Shown piece by piece: positions 1-6,959 of a DNA stretch of 23,975 bases. The position numbers were made by a program, and so were the translations under genes. The first letter of the stretch is position 1. Each line of letters opens with the position of its first letter. The notes beneath the pieces were generated by a model. That model saw nothing but the letters and a program-made list of their open reading frames with translations. It was not told where the DNA came from and did no database searches. This DNA is from an uncultured Collinsella sp. (GTDB taxonomy: Bacteria; Actinomycetota; Coriobacteriia; Coriobacteriales; Coriobacteriaceae). The DNA lies in NCBI GenBank assembly GCA_905194675.1, contig CAJJTG010000033.1:1-23975 (forward strand), given 5' to 3'.

Positions 1-1
1 C

Positions 2-28
2 TACATCCACGGCAACATGAACCTTTAG
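2..28 (+). CDS. Possible 3' end of a gene entering from the left edge
   Basis: Frame 2 reads YIHGNMNL and stops at TAG (26-28). A perfect 12-bp hairpin begins at the very next base, as expected downstream of a real gene. Only eight codons are visible, so no product can be named and the call could be chance. Confidence 0.2.
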   Translation, partial: YIHGNMNL

Positions 29-55
29 GTTACGCCGTTTTACAAACGGCGTAAC
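29..55 (+). terminator. Perfect 12-bp hairpin, possible terminator
   Basis: GTTACGCCGTTT (29-40) pairs perfectly with AAACGGCGTAAC (44-55) around a 3-nt loop. It follows directly after the stop of the possible truncated gene. No T-run follows, so it may instead be a processing hairpin or an operator. Confidence 0.35.
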
Positions 56-105
56 TGCTCGGCGCTGCGCGGGCCCCGGGCACGGCAATCTGACGTTCAA
101 CTTCA

Positions 106-132
106 CGGGCGCGACCAAAAGGTCAGCGCCCG
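106..132. other. GC-rich hairpin in intergenic region
   Basis: CGGGCGCGACC (106-116) pairs with GGTCAGCGCCCG (121-132) around an AAAA loop, with one bulged base. No T-run lies on either side. The surrounding 56-205 holds no convincing gene. One frame stays open there (reading NLTFNFTGATKR near 88-123) but has no start and no recognised motif. Confidence 0.4.
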
Positions 133-205
133 CTTGTTTCACGTCACCTTACCGCACCCGGAGCCCGCTCGCTCGCATATGCTCAACCTGCACTGCGTTA
201 ACTGA

Positions 206-253
206 CCTGCCAATAAGGGACAGGTTTATTTTGGCAGGTTTTATCTGGGGAAA
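206..253 (+). repeat. Dispersed 48-bp repeat, copy 1
   Basis: This copy shares an uninterrupted 35-bp block with 702-749, starting GACAGGTTTATTTTGG. It also shares the leading CCTGCCAA and the trailing CTGGGGAAA. CCTGCCAA pairs with TTGGCAGG to make a hairpin followed by TTTTAT, so on the plus strand it resembles an intrinsic terminator. The pairing is weaker here than in copy 2. Confidence 0.7.
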
Positions 254-260
254 TATCGCG

Positions 261-321
261 AGGCAGTCGCCCCCCCTAGCACCCATCTCACTTCGAGAGA
301 CACAAGAGGGGCGACTCGCCT
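261..321 (-). terminator. Long hairpin downstream of the winged-helix remnant
   Basis: AGTCGCCCC (265-273) pairs with GGGGCGACT (308-316). AGGC (261-264) pairs with GCCT (318-321) across one bulge. It lies just past the stop codon (326-328) of the minus-strand gene remnant, so it may be that gene's old terminator. The loop is long (34 nt) and there is no clear T-run. Confidence 0.35.
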
Positions 322-325
322 GCAT

Positions 326-632
326 CTACTTCTTCCGATAGCGGCGGTTGCGGCTCGTCGACGAACCCATTACTTCGATGAGTCCTTTATCCTCCATTTT
401 TGGCAGATGGTAGCGGACGGACGAATTTTGGCATTCCGTCTCTCTAAAACAATAGATTTATCTCTCTAACGTTTCGTATATCTCTCTAACTTTAGAGAGA
501 TAAGCGCCTTGTTTTAGAGAGACATTTAGAGAGATGTATCGAATTCACTGTTAGATTGCCCAATGTTATCTCTTTAACTAGCTTTCTCTTTAGAGAGACA
601 TTTAGAGAGACGAGCGCAATCTCACTAATCAA
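326..632 (-). pseudogene. Broken 3' end of a winged-helix protein gene (AlbA/Schlafen-type ATP-binding protein suspected)
   Basis: On the minus strand, 544 to 326 is one frame with a single internal TAA (458-460). The part after that stop reads SSVRYHLPKMEDKGLIEV and ends in a basic SRNRRYRKK tail. This is the pattern of a C-terminal winged helix: a recognition helix, then a wing with an EDKGLIEV strand. The part before it reads ISLNVSLKQGAYLSKVREIY and joins in frame. Further upstream (about 632 to 480) a second frame again contains VSLNVSLK, implying a frameshift. Serine/leucine/asparagine-rich short repeats before a C-terminal winged helix are familiar from the AlbA_2/Schlafen-type ATP-binding proteins of gut Actinobacteria. 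The family assignment is inference; the in-frame stop and frame change are directly visible. Confidence 0.55.
439..610. repeat. Array of TTAGAGAGA / TCTCTCTAA 9-mers, about one per helical turn
   Basis: TCTCTCTAA starts at 439, 461 and 481. Its reverse complement TTAGAGAGA starts at 492, 514, 526, 590 and 602. Start-to-start steps are 22, 20, 11, 22, 12, 64 and 12, mostly close to whole helical turns. The flip between 489 and 492 makes a near-perfect palindrome. Some copies fall in the VSLN/VSLK codons of the overlapping remnant, so part of the array is ancestral coding repeat. The same-face spacing and the inverted centre also fit a protein-binding array. Confidence 0.6.
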
Positions 633-701
633 GGGCTCCACTCTTTAAGGTGCACACTTCCTAACCGTGCCCTAAGTTGCGGTGAAATAACTCACGATTA
701 G

Positions 702-749
702 CCTGCCAAAAAGCGACAGGTTTATTTTGGCAGGTTTTATCTGGGGAAA
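702..749 (+). repeat. Dispersed 48-bp repeat, copy 2, terminator-like
   Basis: This is the second copy of the repeat at 206-253. Here the stem is a perfect CCTGCCAAAA (702-711) with TTTTGGCAGG (725-734), followed by TTTTATC. With copy 1 it brackets the winged-helix remnant and the 9-mer array as direct repeats. Confidence 0.7.
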
Positions 750-757
750 CGCAAATA

Positions 758-788
758 GGGCCGTGACACCCATACGGCGTCGCGGCCC
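758..788 (-). terminator. Terminator of the first PTS/transketolase operon, possibly bidirectional
   Basis: GGGCCGTGAC (758-767) pairs with GTCGCGGCCC (779-788), with one G-U wobble. On the minus strand it lies 44 nt past the EIIA stop codon and is followed by TATTTGCGTTT. On the plus strand it is followed by TTTTCC. Confidence 0.6.
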
Positions 789-831
789 TTTTCCTTGGAG
801 AAGGATCAATTGATTGAACGGGATGACCGTT

Positions 832-1284
832 CTAGTCTTCGAGTCCGCTATTGATGAGCTCCGCAATCTCAACGGGATCGGTGCTCGCGCGTACCTTGTC
901 ACGGAAGCCGGCGTCCATCAGCATCACGGCAGCCTTGGAGAGCAGACGCAGGTGCGTAGTTCCGGCCTCGCCGGCGGGCACGTACAGCGCGAGCGCAACA
1001 TCGACGGGCACCCCATCGAAGCTCGGCCATTCAACGGGCTCGGTCAGTTTAAGCACGGCAACGCCCGGCGTGTGGATCGCGTCGCTTTTGGCATGCGGAA
1101 CGGCAAAACCGGCGACAAGGCCGGTCTCGGCCTCGTTCTCGCGAGCAATGAAGGCGGCCTCTACGGCAGATGCGTCATCGGCAAAGCCGAGCTCGATGGC
1201 CTGCTCGGACAAATAATGTAGGGCGTCCTCGCGCGAGGCGGCGGTATACCCGATTGTCACCTGGTTGGCAGATACAAATCCCAT
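832..1284 (-). CDS. PTS sugar transporter EIIA, fructose/mannitol family
   Basis: Cytoplasmic phosphocarrier of 150 residues, the normal size for a free-standing PTS_EIIA type-2 domain. It takes phosphate from HPr onto its active-site histidine and passes it to EIIB. The site is His64 in AVPHAKS, preceded by a GLVAGF strand typical of the fold. AAGGAAGG lies 5 nt before the ATG. It is the last gene of the operon, 11 nt after the transketolase C-half. The only EIIBC in this operon is the first gene (5356-6828), so the two are the likely working pair although four genes separate them. The sugar cannot be read from the sequence. Confidence 0.9.
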   Translation of the reverse strand: MGFVSANQVTIGYTAASREDALHYLSEQAIELGFADDASAVEAAFIARENEAETGLVAGFAVPHAKSDAIHTPGVAVLKLTEPVEWPSFDGVPVDVALALYVPAGEAGTTHLRLLSKAAVMLMDAGFRDKVRASTDPVEIAELINSGLED

Positions 1285-1295
1285 GGAAACCTTCC

Positions 1296-2234
1296 TTACA
1301 ACACGGACCTGACCGCAGCTTCGATGCCGTCGGCGTCCAAACCGTACTTGTGCAGCAAATCGACCGCAGGGCCGGACTCGCCATACACATCGCGCACGCC
1401 GACGCGTCGCATCGGCACCGGATGCTGCTCTGCGAGCACCGAGGCCACGGCCTCGCCAAGACCACCGATAATCGAATGCTCCTCGGCGGTGACCACGCGA
1501 CCAGTCTTCTTGGCGCTGGCAACTACCAGGCGCTCATCAAGCGGCTTAATCGTGTGCATGTTGATGACCTCGGCATCGATACCATCGGCAGCGAGCGCCT
1601 CGGCAGCCTCAAGCGCCTCGGCGACCATAAGGCCACAAGCGATGATGGTCACATCGGACCCCTCGCGCACGACCACGCCGCGACCAATCTTGAACTCATA
1701 GTCCTCGTGATCGTTGATGACCGGTGTTGCCAGGCGGCCGAAGCGCATGTAAACCGGGCCCTCAAACTCATAGGCGGCGCGCACGCAAGCGCGAGCCTCG
1801 ATGTCATCGGCGGGAACGATTACCGTCATACCCGGGATCGTGCGCATGAGCGCGATGTCCTCGCAGCACTGATGCGTGGCGCCGTCTTCACCGACCGAGA
1901 TACCCGCATGCGTGGCACCGATTTTGACGTTGAGGTGCGGATAGCCAATGGAATTACGCACTTGTTCGTACGCGCGACCGGCGGCAAACATCGCAAAGGT
2001 GCTCGCAAAGGCGACGTGGCCCGTGGTCGCGATGCCGGCGGCGAGCCCCATCAGGTTGCTCTCGGCAATGCCGGCGTCGTAGAAGCGCTCAGGGTGCGCA
2101 GCCTTAAACTTACCGGTCTGCGTGGCGGCGGCCAGGTCGGCATCGAGAACCACAAAGTCATCGCGCTCATTGCCCAGCTCGACAAGTGCCTCGCCATAGC
2201 TAACGCGCGTGGCGACTTTCTTGACGTCTGCCAT
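1296..2234 (-). CDS. Transketolase, C-terminal subunit
   Basis: This is the C-terminal half of a split transketolase (312 residues), with the pyrimidine-binding and C-terminal domains. It works only with the N-half encoded directly upstream, transferring two-carbon ketol units between sugar phosphates with thiamine diphosphate. The catalytic glutamate that activates the cofactor is Glu58 in DAGIAESN. It is followed by the conserved LMGLAAGIATTG and a GATHAGISVGEDGATHQ segment. GGGGAGGAG precedes the start. The ATG shares its A with the TAA of the N-half gene, so the two are translationally coupled, which favours equal amounts of the subunits. DXS-type enzymes share this fold, but the split architecture and neighbours point to transketolase. 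Confidence 0.92.
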   Translation of the reverse strand: MADVKKVATRVSYGEALVELGNERDDFVVLDADLAAATQTGKFKAAHPERFYDAGIAESNLMGLAAGIATTGHVAFASTFAMFAAGRAYEQVRNSIGYPHLNVKIGATHAGISVGEDGATHQCCEDIALMRTIPGMTVIVPADDIEARACVRAAYEFEGPVYMRFGRLATPVINDHEDYEFKIGRGVVVREGSDVTIIACGLMVAEALEAAEALAADGIDAEVINMHTIKPLDERLVVASAKKTGRVVTAEEHSIIGGLGEAVASVLAEQHPVPMRRVGVRDVYGESGPAVDLLHKYGLDADGIEAAVRSVL

Positions 2235-3064
2235 TAGAGCTCCTCCCCTGCCGCTGCGAGCTCGGCCATGGCCTGCTCAAACTGTTCATCGTTGGGTGCC
2301 TTGCCGTGCCAGCCCACCTGGTTTTCCATAAAGGAGACGCCCTTGCCCTTCACCGTCTCGGCGATAATGGCCACGGGCGAGTCGCTCACTTTGCGGGCCT
2401 CGGCAAAGGCGGCGGCAATCTGCGCCATGTCGTTACCGTCGGCGAGCTCGATCACATGCCACTTAAAGGCGCGGAACTTGTCAGCGAGCGGCATGGCCGA
2501 GTTAACTTCATCGATCGTGCCGTCAATCTGCAAGCCGTTGTGGTCGACGACGGCAACAAGATTGTCGAGCGCATGGTTGCCGGCAAACATGGCCGCCTCC
2601 CACACCTGGCCCTCCTCGCACTCGCCGTCGCCCAGCAACGTGTAGACGCGGTAGCTGTCACCCCAGTGCTTTGCGGCGAGCGCCATTCCAACCGCGGCGG
2701 AGATGCCCTGACCGAGCGATCCGGTGGACATATCGATGCCAGGGGCGTCGTTCATGTTGGGATGGCCCTGCAGTCGGCTGCCAATATGACGCAGCGTCTC
2801 GAGCTCTTCGACGGGAAAATAGCCGCGATTTGCCAACACCGAATACAGGCCCGGCGCCGCGTGACCCTTGGAGAGCACAAAGCGATCGCGATCGGCCTTG
2901 TGAGGGTCGGCAGGATCGATATTCATTTCCTCAAAGTACAGATACGCCATGATGTCGGCAGCACCGAGCGATCCACCCGGGTGTCCCGACTTGGCCGCGT
3001 GAACCGCAGTCACGACACCCTTCCTGACCTCATTGGCGACCTTCGCCAGCTCCTGGTTGGTCAT
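2234..3064 (-). CDS. Transketolase, N-terminal subunit
   Basis: N-terminal half of a split transketolase (276 residues). It carries the thiamine-diphosphate pyrophosphate-binding domain: His28 in SGHPGGSLGAAD, then GDGECEEGQVWEA with a downstream VDHNGLQIDGT, the GDG...N signature that binds Mg and diphosphate. The start chosen is ATG at 3062-3064 (MTNQEL), because AGAGAGG lies 7 nt before it; the frame runs 20 codons further upstream without a comparable site. It sits between the transaldolase gene and the C-half, matching the usual pairing of transaldolase and transketolase in non-oxidative pentose-phosphate chemistry. Confidence 0.92.
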   Translation of the reverse strand: MTNQELAKVANEVRKGVVTAVHAAKSGHPGGSLGAADIMAYLYFEEMNIDPADPHKADRDRFVLSKGHAAPGLYSVLANRGYFPVEELETLRHIGSRLQGHPNMNDAPGIDMSTGSLGQGISAAVGMALAAKHWGDSYRVYTLLGDGECEEGQVWEAAMFAGNHALDNLVAVVDHNGLQIDGTIDEVNSAMPLADKFRAFKWHVIELADGNDMAQIAAAFAEARKVSDSPVAIIAETVKGKGVSFMENQVGWHGKAPNDEQFEQAMAELAAAGEEL

Positions 3065-3087
3065 ACGAATTCCTCTCTTGAGAACAA

Positions 3088-3116
3088 CCCCGGCACCGGA
3101 TGACGCGATGCCGGGG
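3088..3116 (-). other. Intercistronic hairpin between transaldolase and transketolase genes
   Basis: CCCCGGCA (3088-3095) pairs perfectly with TGCCGGGG (3109-3116). On the minus strand it lies 11 nt past the transaldolase stop and is followed by TTGTTC, a weak T-tract. It may attenuate or protect the transcript. Confidence 0.5.
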
Positions 3117-3127
3117 CAATCCACTCG

Positions 3128-3811
3128 TTAAGCCTGAGCGACGACCTTCTGCCAGTCAGCCTCAAAAGAGGCGAGGCCCTGGTCGGTCAGCGGATGATGC
3201 AGGCACTTCTTGAGAGCGGCCATGGGCACGGTCGCAATATCGGCACCGAGTAGCGCGGCCTGGGTCACGTGGTTGGGCGTACGAACCGAGGCGGTGATGA
3301 TCTCGACGGTGTCGTCGACGTTCTTGCCCGTCCAGTCGTAGTTCTTAATGCAGGTCACGACGTTGTCGAGCTGCGAGATACCGTCCTCGGCGATGTCATC
3401 GAAACGACCGACAAACGGGCTGATGTAGCGAGCACCGGCATTGGCGGCCATAAGGGCCTGCGTCGGCGAGAAGACGAGCGTCATGTTGACGCGCACGCCA
3501 GCATCGGCCAGCGCACGGCAGGCGGCAAGGCCGGCCTCGCACACGGGAAGCTTGACCACGATGTTGGGGGCGAGGGCGGCAAGGCGCTTGCCCTCCTCGA
3601 TCATACCCTCGGCAGTGGTAGCGGTAGACTCGGCGGAAACGGGCAGGCCCTCGCAGAGCTCGGCAATCTTGAGCATATGCGGCTCAAAGTCGGCAAGCTT
3701 GCCGCCGGTCTTGGCGTACAGGGACGGGTTGGTGGTAACACCGGCCAGGCAGCCCCAGCTCTTGGCCTCGGCGATCTCGTCCAGATTGGCGGTATCGATA
3801 AAGAACTTCAT
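3128..3811 (-). CDS. Transaldolase, TalC/MipB small type
   Basis: Small single-domain transaldolase of 227 residues that transfers a dihydroxyacetone unit between sugar phosphates through a Schiff base. The catalytic lysine is Lys87 in NIVVKLPV, and Asp6 in FIDTAN is also conserved. The family includes both transaldolases and fructose-6-phosphate aldolases. They differ at one active-site position: Phe in transaldolase (TalB F178) and Tyr in FSA (Y131). Here the segment reads ISPFVGRFDD with Phe133, which argues for true transaldolase activity. The start at MKFFID is chosen because GAAGGAG lies 8 nt upstream; nine further upstream codons are probably untranslated. It lies between the GatZ-like gene and split transketolase. 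Confidence 0.9.
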   Translation of the reverse strand: MKFFIDTANLDEIAEAKSWGCLAGVTTNPSLYAKTGGKLADFEPHMLKIAELCEGLPVSAESTATTAEGMIEEGKRLAALAPNIVVKLPVCEAGLAACRALADAGVRVNMTLVFSPTQALMAANAGARYISPFVGRFDDIAEDGISQLDNVVTCIKNYDWTGKNVDDTVEIITASVRTPNHVTQAALLGADIATVPMAALKKCLHHPLTDQGLASFEADWQKVVAQA

Positions 3812-3843
3812 GGTGCAAACTCCTTCGAAGGAATCCAAAACTC

Positions 3844-3879
3844 AAAAAATAGGACAAAGGGGATGTCCCTTTGTCCTAT
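3844..3879 (-). terminator. Intrinsic terminator inside the operon, between GatZ-like and transaldolase genes
   Basis: ATAGGACAAAGGG (3849-3861) pairs perfectly over 13 bp with CCCTTTGTCCTAT (3867-3879) around a 5-nt loop. On the minus strand it is followed at once by a six-T run (3844-3849). This is a textbook intrinsic terminator, yet it lies between co-directional genes, so the distal genes either depend on readthrough or have their own promoter. Confidence 0.7.
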
Positions 3880-3881
3880 GT

Positions 3882-3917
3882 GCCGGGCCTGCGGCTGGGA
3901 CATGCCCCAGGCCCGGC
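3882..3917 (-). other. Second hairpin between GatZ-like and transaldolase genes
   Basis: GCCGGGCCTG (3882-3891) pairs perfectly with CAGGCCCGGC (3908-3917). In the transcript it comes first, 19 nt past the GatZ-like stop, followed closely by the T-tailed terminator. The loop contains GGGACATGCC, also present in the hairpin at 22950-22980. Confidence 0.55.
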
Positions 3918-3936
3918 GTCGCGTAGGAAAAGCTAC

Positions 3937-5211
3937 TTACTCGGCAAGAGCGGCCTCGATGCGGGTCGTGACGCCCTTGAGGTTAAGACCGACGACGTAC
4001 TGCTTGATCGGGCGCTTGATGTGCTCGATGACAAAGCGCTTGCCGTCGATGTCCTGAGCGGCGAGGTTGCGGTAGAGCTTCTCGACCTGCTCCTTGACCT
4101 CGGGATCGTTGAACGCATAGTGACCGGAGACATCCAGGATCTTCAGGCTGAGCTCATCGTCGGCAAGAATGTCGTCGACCTGCAGGTTGACGTCGTCGCC
4201 AGTCATCCACTTGCGCCAGCGCTCGGTCTTGATAGCCTTGACCAGCAGGGTGTGATACAGGTCGGAGGGGTCATCGCACAGACCGTTGTCGACCAGGATC
4301 TGCTCGGTGGCGCAGAGCTTGAGGTAGGCGCGGGTCTCCTCGGTGCCATACTGCGGAGCAACGTTGGAGGCGGTCACGTGTGCCGGGATGTGCTCGAGCA
4401 GCGTCGCGTCGTCCAGATAGTCGGCGTTGTGCTCCTTCAGGCCCACGCCGTAGCGCTTAGCCATGTCGGCGAGCTCGCGGGCATTCTTGAAGTTGTAATG
4501 GCCGACCTGCTCGGTCCAACGGGTGAGCGTACCGGTCTGGCCGACGATAAAGGTGGGCATGGGGCAGCCGCGCTTCTCGAGCTCGGGCTGCAGCTGAGAA
4601 ATGAACTCCTCGTACTTATCGGTAGAGGTCAAGCCGCCATTGGTCTCCTCGGTACCGACCTCATAGGCAACCTCGGGCAGGTTATGCTCGCGACGGTACT
4701 GCTCAAGGTAGTCGATAAGATCGATCGTGCGGCGAAGCACCACGTCGAGCGGAATAACCTTGCCGATCTGATAGGGGTCCTTGGTGGGGTCGACCATCAG
4801 CAGGTCAAAGCCCGCCTCCATGTCGGCGACGAAGGACTTGCGGGCGAGCTCCATGGCCTCGTCCTCGGGCAGGTGGGCGTTACGCTCCTCGTCGCGCTGC
4901 CACGGACCGCCGTGATCGCGGCACAGGTAGTACGGACCGGTGTAACCCACCTCGTCGGCAACCTTCTTGATGTCGGCGGCAAAGCGCGTCTGGTCCCAAC
5001 CGTTGACGTAGCCGGCGCCCATCTCGTCCATATCGACCTGGTTGCGGCTGGCGATAAACATGGGCGGGAAATCCTCGTCCTTGGCAAGCTCGAACACGGC
5101 CTGAATCAGGTTGGGGCTCATGGGGCCAATGCCGACCATGGTTGCGTGATCGCCGCTATCCTGCAGCTTGAGCATGCCCTGAACGGCCTGACGGATGGTG
5201 AGGTTGGACAT
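3937..5211 (-). CDS. GatZ/KbaZ-like protein (class II tagatose-bisphosphate aldolase non-catalytic subunit family)
   Basis: Soluble 424-residue protein of the GatZ/KbaZ/AgaZ family, full length for the family. It opens with the typical MSNLTIRQAVQGMLKLQDSG and has the conserved blocks YYLCRDHGGPWQRDE, EVGTEETNGG, TFIVGQTGTLT and GVGLKEHNADY. In enteric bacteria these proteins stabilise the catalytic GatY/KbaY aldolase. No GatY/KbaY partner or tagatose-6-phosphate kinase is visible here. Members have also been proposed to epimerise ketohexose phosphates at C4, which would fit better beside transaldolase and transketolase. AAGGAG lies 6 nt before the ATG. It is the second gene, after EIIBC. Family assignment is firm; the reaction is uncertain. 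Confidence 0.85.
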   Translation of the reverse strand: MSNLTIRQAVQGMLKLQDSGDHATMVGIGPMSPNLIQAVFELAKDEDFPPMFIASRNQVDMDEMGAGYVNGWDQTRFAADIKKVADEVGYTGPYYLCRDHGGPWQRDEERNAHLPEDEAMELARKSFVADMEAGFDLLMVDPTKDPYQIGKVIPLDVVLRRTIDLIDYLEQYRREHNLPEVAYEVGTEETNGGLTSTDKYEEFISQLQPELEKRGCPMPTFIVGQTGTLTRWTEQVGHYNFKNARELADMAKRYGVGLKEHNADYLDDATLLEHIPAHVTASNVAPQYGTEETRAYLKLCATEQILVDNGLCDDPSDLYHTLLVKAIKTERWRKWMTGDDVNLQVDDILADDELSLKILDVSGHYAFNDPEVKEQVEKLYRNLAAQDIDGKRFVIEHIKRPIKQYVVGLNLKGVTTRIEAALAE

Positions 5212-5280
5212 TTTGTTCTCCTTCTCCAGAGGATTTTTGACAAAAGTTCCCTGGGACCCAGATGTGGGCCCTATCAGTAC

Positions 5281-5341
5281 GGATGGATTTTGTTGTGTAG
5301 GGGCGGTTGTGCGGAGTCAAATCCATCCCTCCGCACAACCG
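5281..5341 (-). promoter_or_regulatory. Two interlocking inverted repeats (pseudoknot or alternative hairpins) between EIIBC and GatZ-like genes
   Basis: Helix A is 13 perfect base pairs (5304-5316 with 5329-5341). Its 12-nt loop (5317-5328) contains the complement of 5281-5290, giving a perfect 10-bp helix B (5281-5290 with 5319-5328). A and B interlock, so the transcript can form a pseudoknot or switch partners. Full helix B would be strained, because no base separates the A and B strands on one side. A further GGGACCCA/TGGGCCC hairpin lies at about 5255-5272. The region starts 15 nt after the EIIBC stop codon. Confidence 0.6.
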
Positions 5342-5355
5342 GAGTCCTTAAAGGT

Positions 5356-6828
5356 TTACTTGGCCTGCTTATCGAGCGTGGGCTTCATGGCAATCAGGAT
5401 TGCAGCGGCGACCACGGCGCCAATCACGATGTCCAGGCAGAACAGCGCGACGTTGTTGGTGGCAAGGGCGACGATAAAGCCACCGTGCGGGACGTAGCAG
5501 TCGATGCCCTGGAAGGCGGCAAGTGCCGCACCCACGGCAGAGCCGATGCAAATGCCGGGCAGGGTGTGACCGAGGTCCTTGACCGCGAAGGGGATAGCGC
5601 CCTCGGTAATACCGATGCAGCCCATGAACAGCGCAGAGATGCCCATCTGACGGTCAGCGTCATCGAACTTGTTCTTGGCGATGAGCGCAGCGAGGCCGCA
5701 AGCAATCGGGGGAATGGCGACGGCGACGCGGAACATACCGTTGGGGCCGTAGATGCCGGAGGCCATGATGGCCATGGTAAAGGTCGAAGCGGTCTTGTTG
5801 ATGGGGCCACCCATATCGAAAGCGGTCATAACACCAATGACCAGGCCCAGGACGACGGCGGAGCCGCCCTGCAGGCTGCCGAGCACGCTGGTGAGCCAAT
5901 CCATCACAAAGCCAAGCGGCGTGGCCAGGATGTAGATGTAAGCCATGCCCAGGACGAGCGAGGTCAGAATCGGGATGATCAGAATGGGCATGATGGTCTG
6001 GATGGTGTTGTTGACCTCCCAGGTCTTCATCCAGCGGACAAAGTAACCGCAGATGACAGCCATGATCATGGCGCCCAAGAAGCCGGTCGAAACGCTGTTG
6101 CCGCTCGGGGTGACGACGGCGTTGTTAACCAAGTAGCCCAGGACGAAGCCGGGGGCAAGTGCGGGCTTACCGGCCATCGAGTAGGCGATGTATGCCGCAA
6201 GCACCGGAATCATCATAGAGATGCCGGCCATGCCGATAGTGTTAAGGCTCACCATCAACGGGTTGGTGACCTCCATGCCGCTAGCACCGGCAGTACCGGA
6301 TGCCAACGAGAAGGCGAGGAACACGCCACCGATAACGACGATGGGGATAAAATAGGAAACGCCGGTATTGAATGCATTGAGCAGCGTCTTGCCAGGATCG
6401 GCAAAGATGGACTGCTTGGACGCCGGTGTCGGGGCCTGCGGGGCAGCGGAGACGGCCTTCTTCTCTGCCTTGGCCTCGGCCTTGGACGCGTCAACGGCAC
6501 CGCCCGTCGCCTTGATGATCTCGACAGCCTGGTCGATAATCTTTACCGGATCGGCGATTACATCCGAGGTGCCGACCTTGAGGAACTTGCCCTCGGCCAT
6601 CTTCTGCTCAAAACGGTCCTCGTTCTCGACACCCACGTCGACGGACTCGAGCACCAGGTCGGCGGAATCAACGTCTTCCTGCGTGAGCTCATTCTCGATA
6701 CCCAGACCACCCTGAGCCTCGACTTTGCACTCGATGCCACGAGCGGCGCATTCATCCTGAATCGCCTTCTGGGCCATATACGTGTGGGCGATACCCACGG
6801 TACAGGCGGCAACGCCTACGATCTTCAT
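5356..6828 (-). CDS. PTS fructose-family EIIBC, first operon
   Basis: Membrane sugar permease of 490 residues that phosphorylates its substrate during import. EIIB occupies about residues 1-100, with the phosphocysteine Cys9 in VAACTVGIAHT; most relatives have CPxG here, so CTVG is a small departure. An alanine/lysine-rich linker follows (about 105-140). EIIC covers 145-490 with multiple hydrophobic segments, AFDMGGPINK and the GITEGAIPFA substrate-region motif. The start is ATG at 6826-6828, with AGAGGG just upstream; 34 upstream codons are left out. It is the first gene of the operon, divergent from the LacI-family regulator. There is no EIIA domain; the free EIIA at 832-1284 should supply phosphate. 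Confidence 0.9.
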   Translation of the reverse strand: MKIVGVAACTVGIAHTYMAQKAIQDECAARGIECKVEAQGGLGIENELTQEDVDSADLVLESVDVGVENEDRFEQKMAEGKFLKVGTSDVIADPVKIIDQAVEIIKATGGAVDASKAEAKAEKKAVSAAPQAPTPASKQSIFADPGKTLLNAFNTGVSYFIPIVVIGGVFLAFSLASGTAGASGMEVTNPLMVSLNTIGMAGISMMIPVLAAYIAYSMAGKPALAPGFVLGYLVNNAVVTPSGNSVSTGFLGAMIMAVICGYFVRWMKTWEVNNTIQTIMPILIIPILTSLVLGMAYIYILATPLGFVMDWLTSVLGSLQGGSAVVLGLVIGVMTAFDMGGPINKTASTFTMAIMASGIYGPNGMFRVAVAIPPIACGLAALIAKNKFDDADRQMGISALFMGCIGITEGAIPFAVKDLGHTLPGICIGSAVGAALAAFQGIDCYVPHGGFIVALATNNVALFCLDIVIGAVVAAAILIAMKPTLDKQAK

Positions 6829-6929
6829 TGCTTCCCTCTTTTCATAGAGTTGCGTGCGCAAGACACCGTTTGCGGAGGCCTCCGGAGCATCCCCTGCCGT
6901 TTGGACTTGCTGTCTTTTCGACAAGACCA

Positions 6930-6959
6930 ATATAGGTGCTCGTTTTTCTTAATGCCAGT
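6930..6959 (-). promoter_or_regulatory. Candidate promoter of the first PTS operon
   Basis: On the minus strand, CTGGCA (6954-6959) and TATATT (6930-6935) are separated by 18 bp. That is four of six -35 matches with a good -10, about 100 bp upstream of the EIIBC start. The match is by eye only. Confidence 0.4.

Noticed and set aside
439..610. CRISPR array
   Set aside because: Repeats are only 9 bp, occur in both orientations, and are separated by 2-13 bp apart from one 55-bp gap. There are no spacers of regular length and no cas genes.
1..831. tRNA, rRNA or other known RNA gene in the left intergenic region
   Set aside because: No cloverleaf, T-loop or rRNA-like sequence was seen. The hairpins there are isolated.
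1170..2237. A 355-residue plus-strand frame, and a 265-residue one at 2306-3103, opposite the transketolase genes
   Set aside because: Both are shadows of conserved transketolase codons on the other strand.
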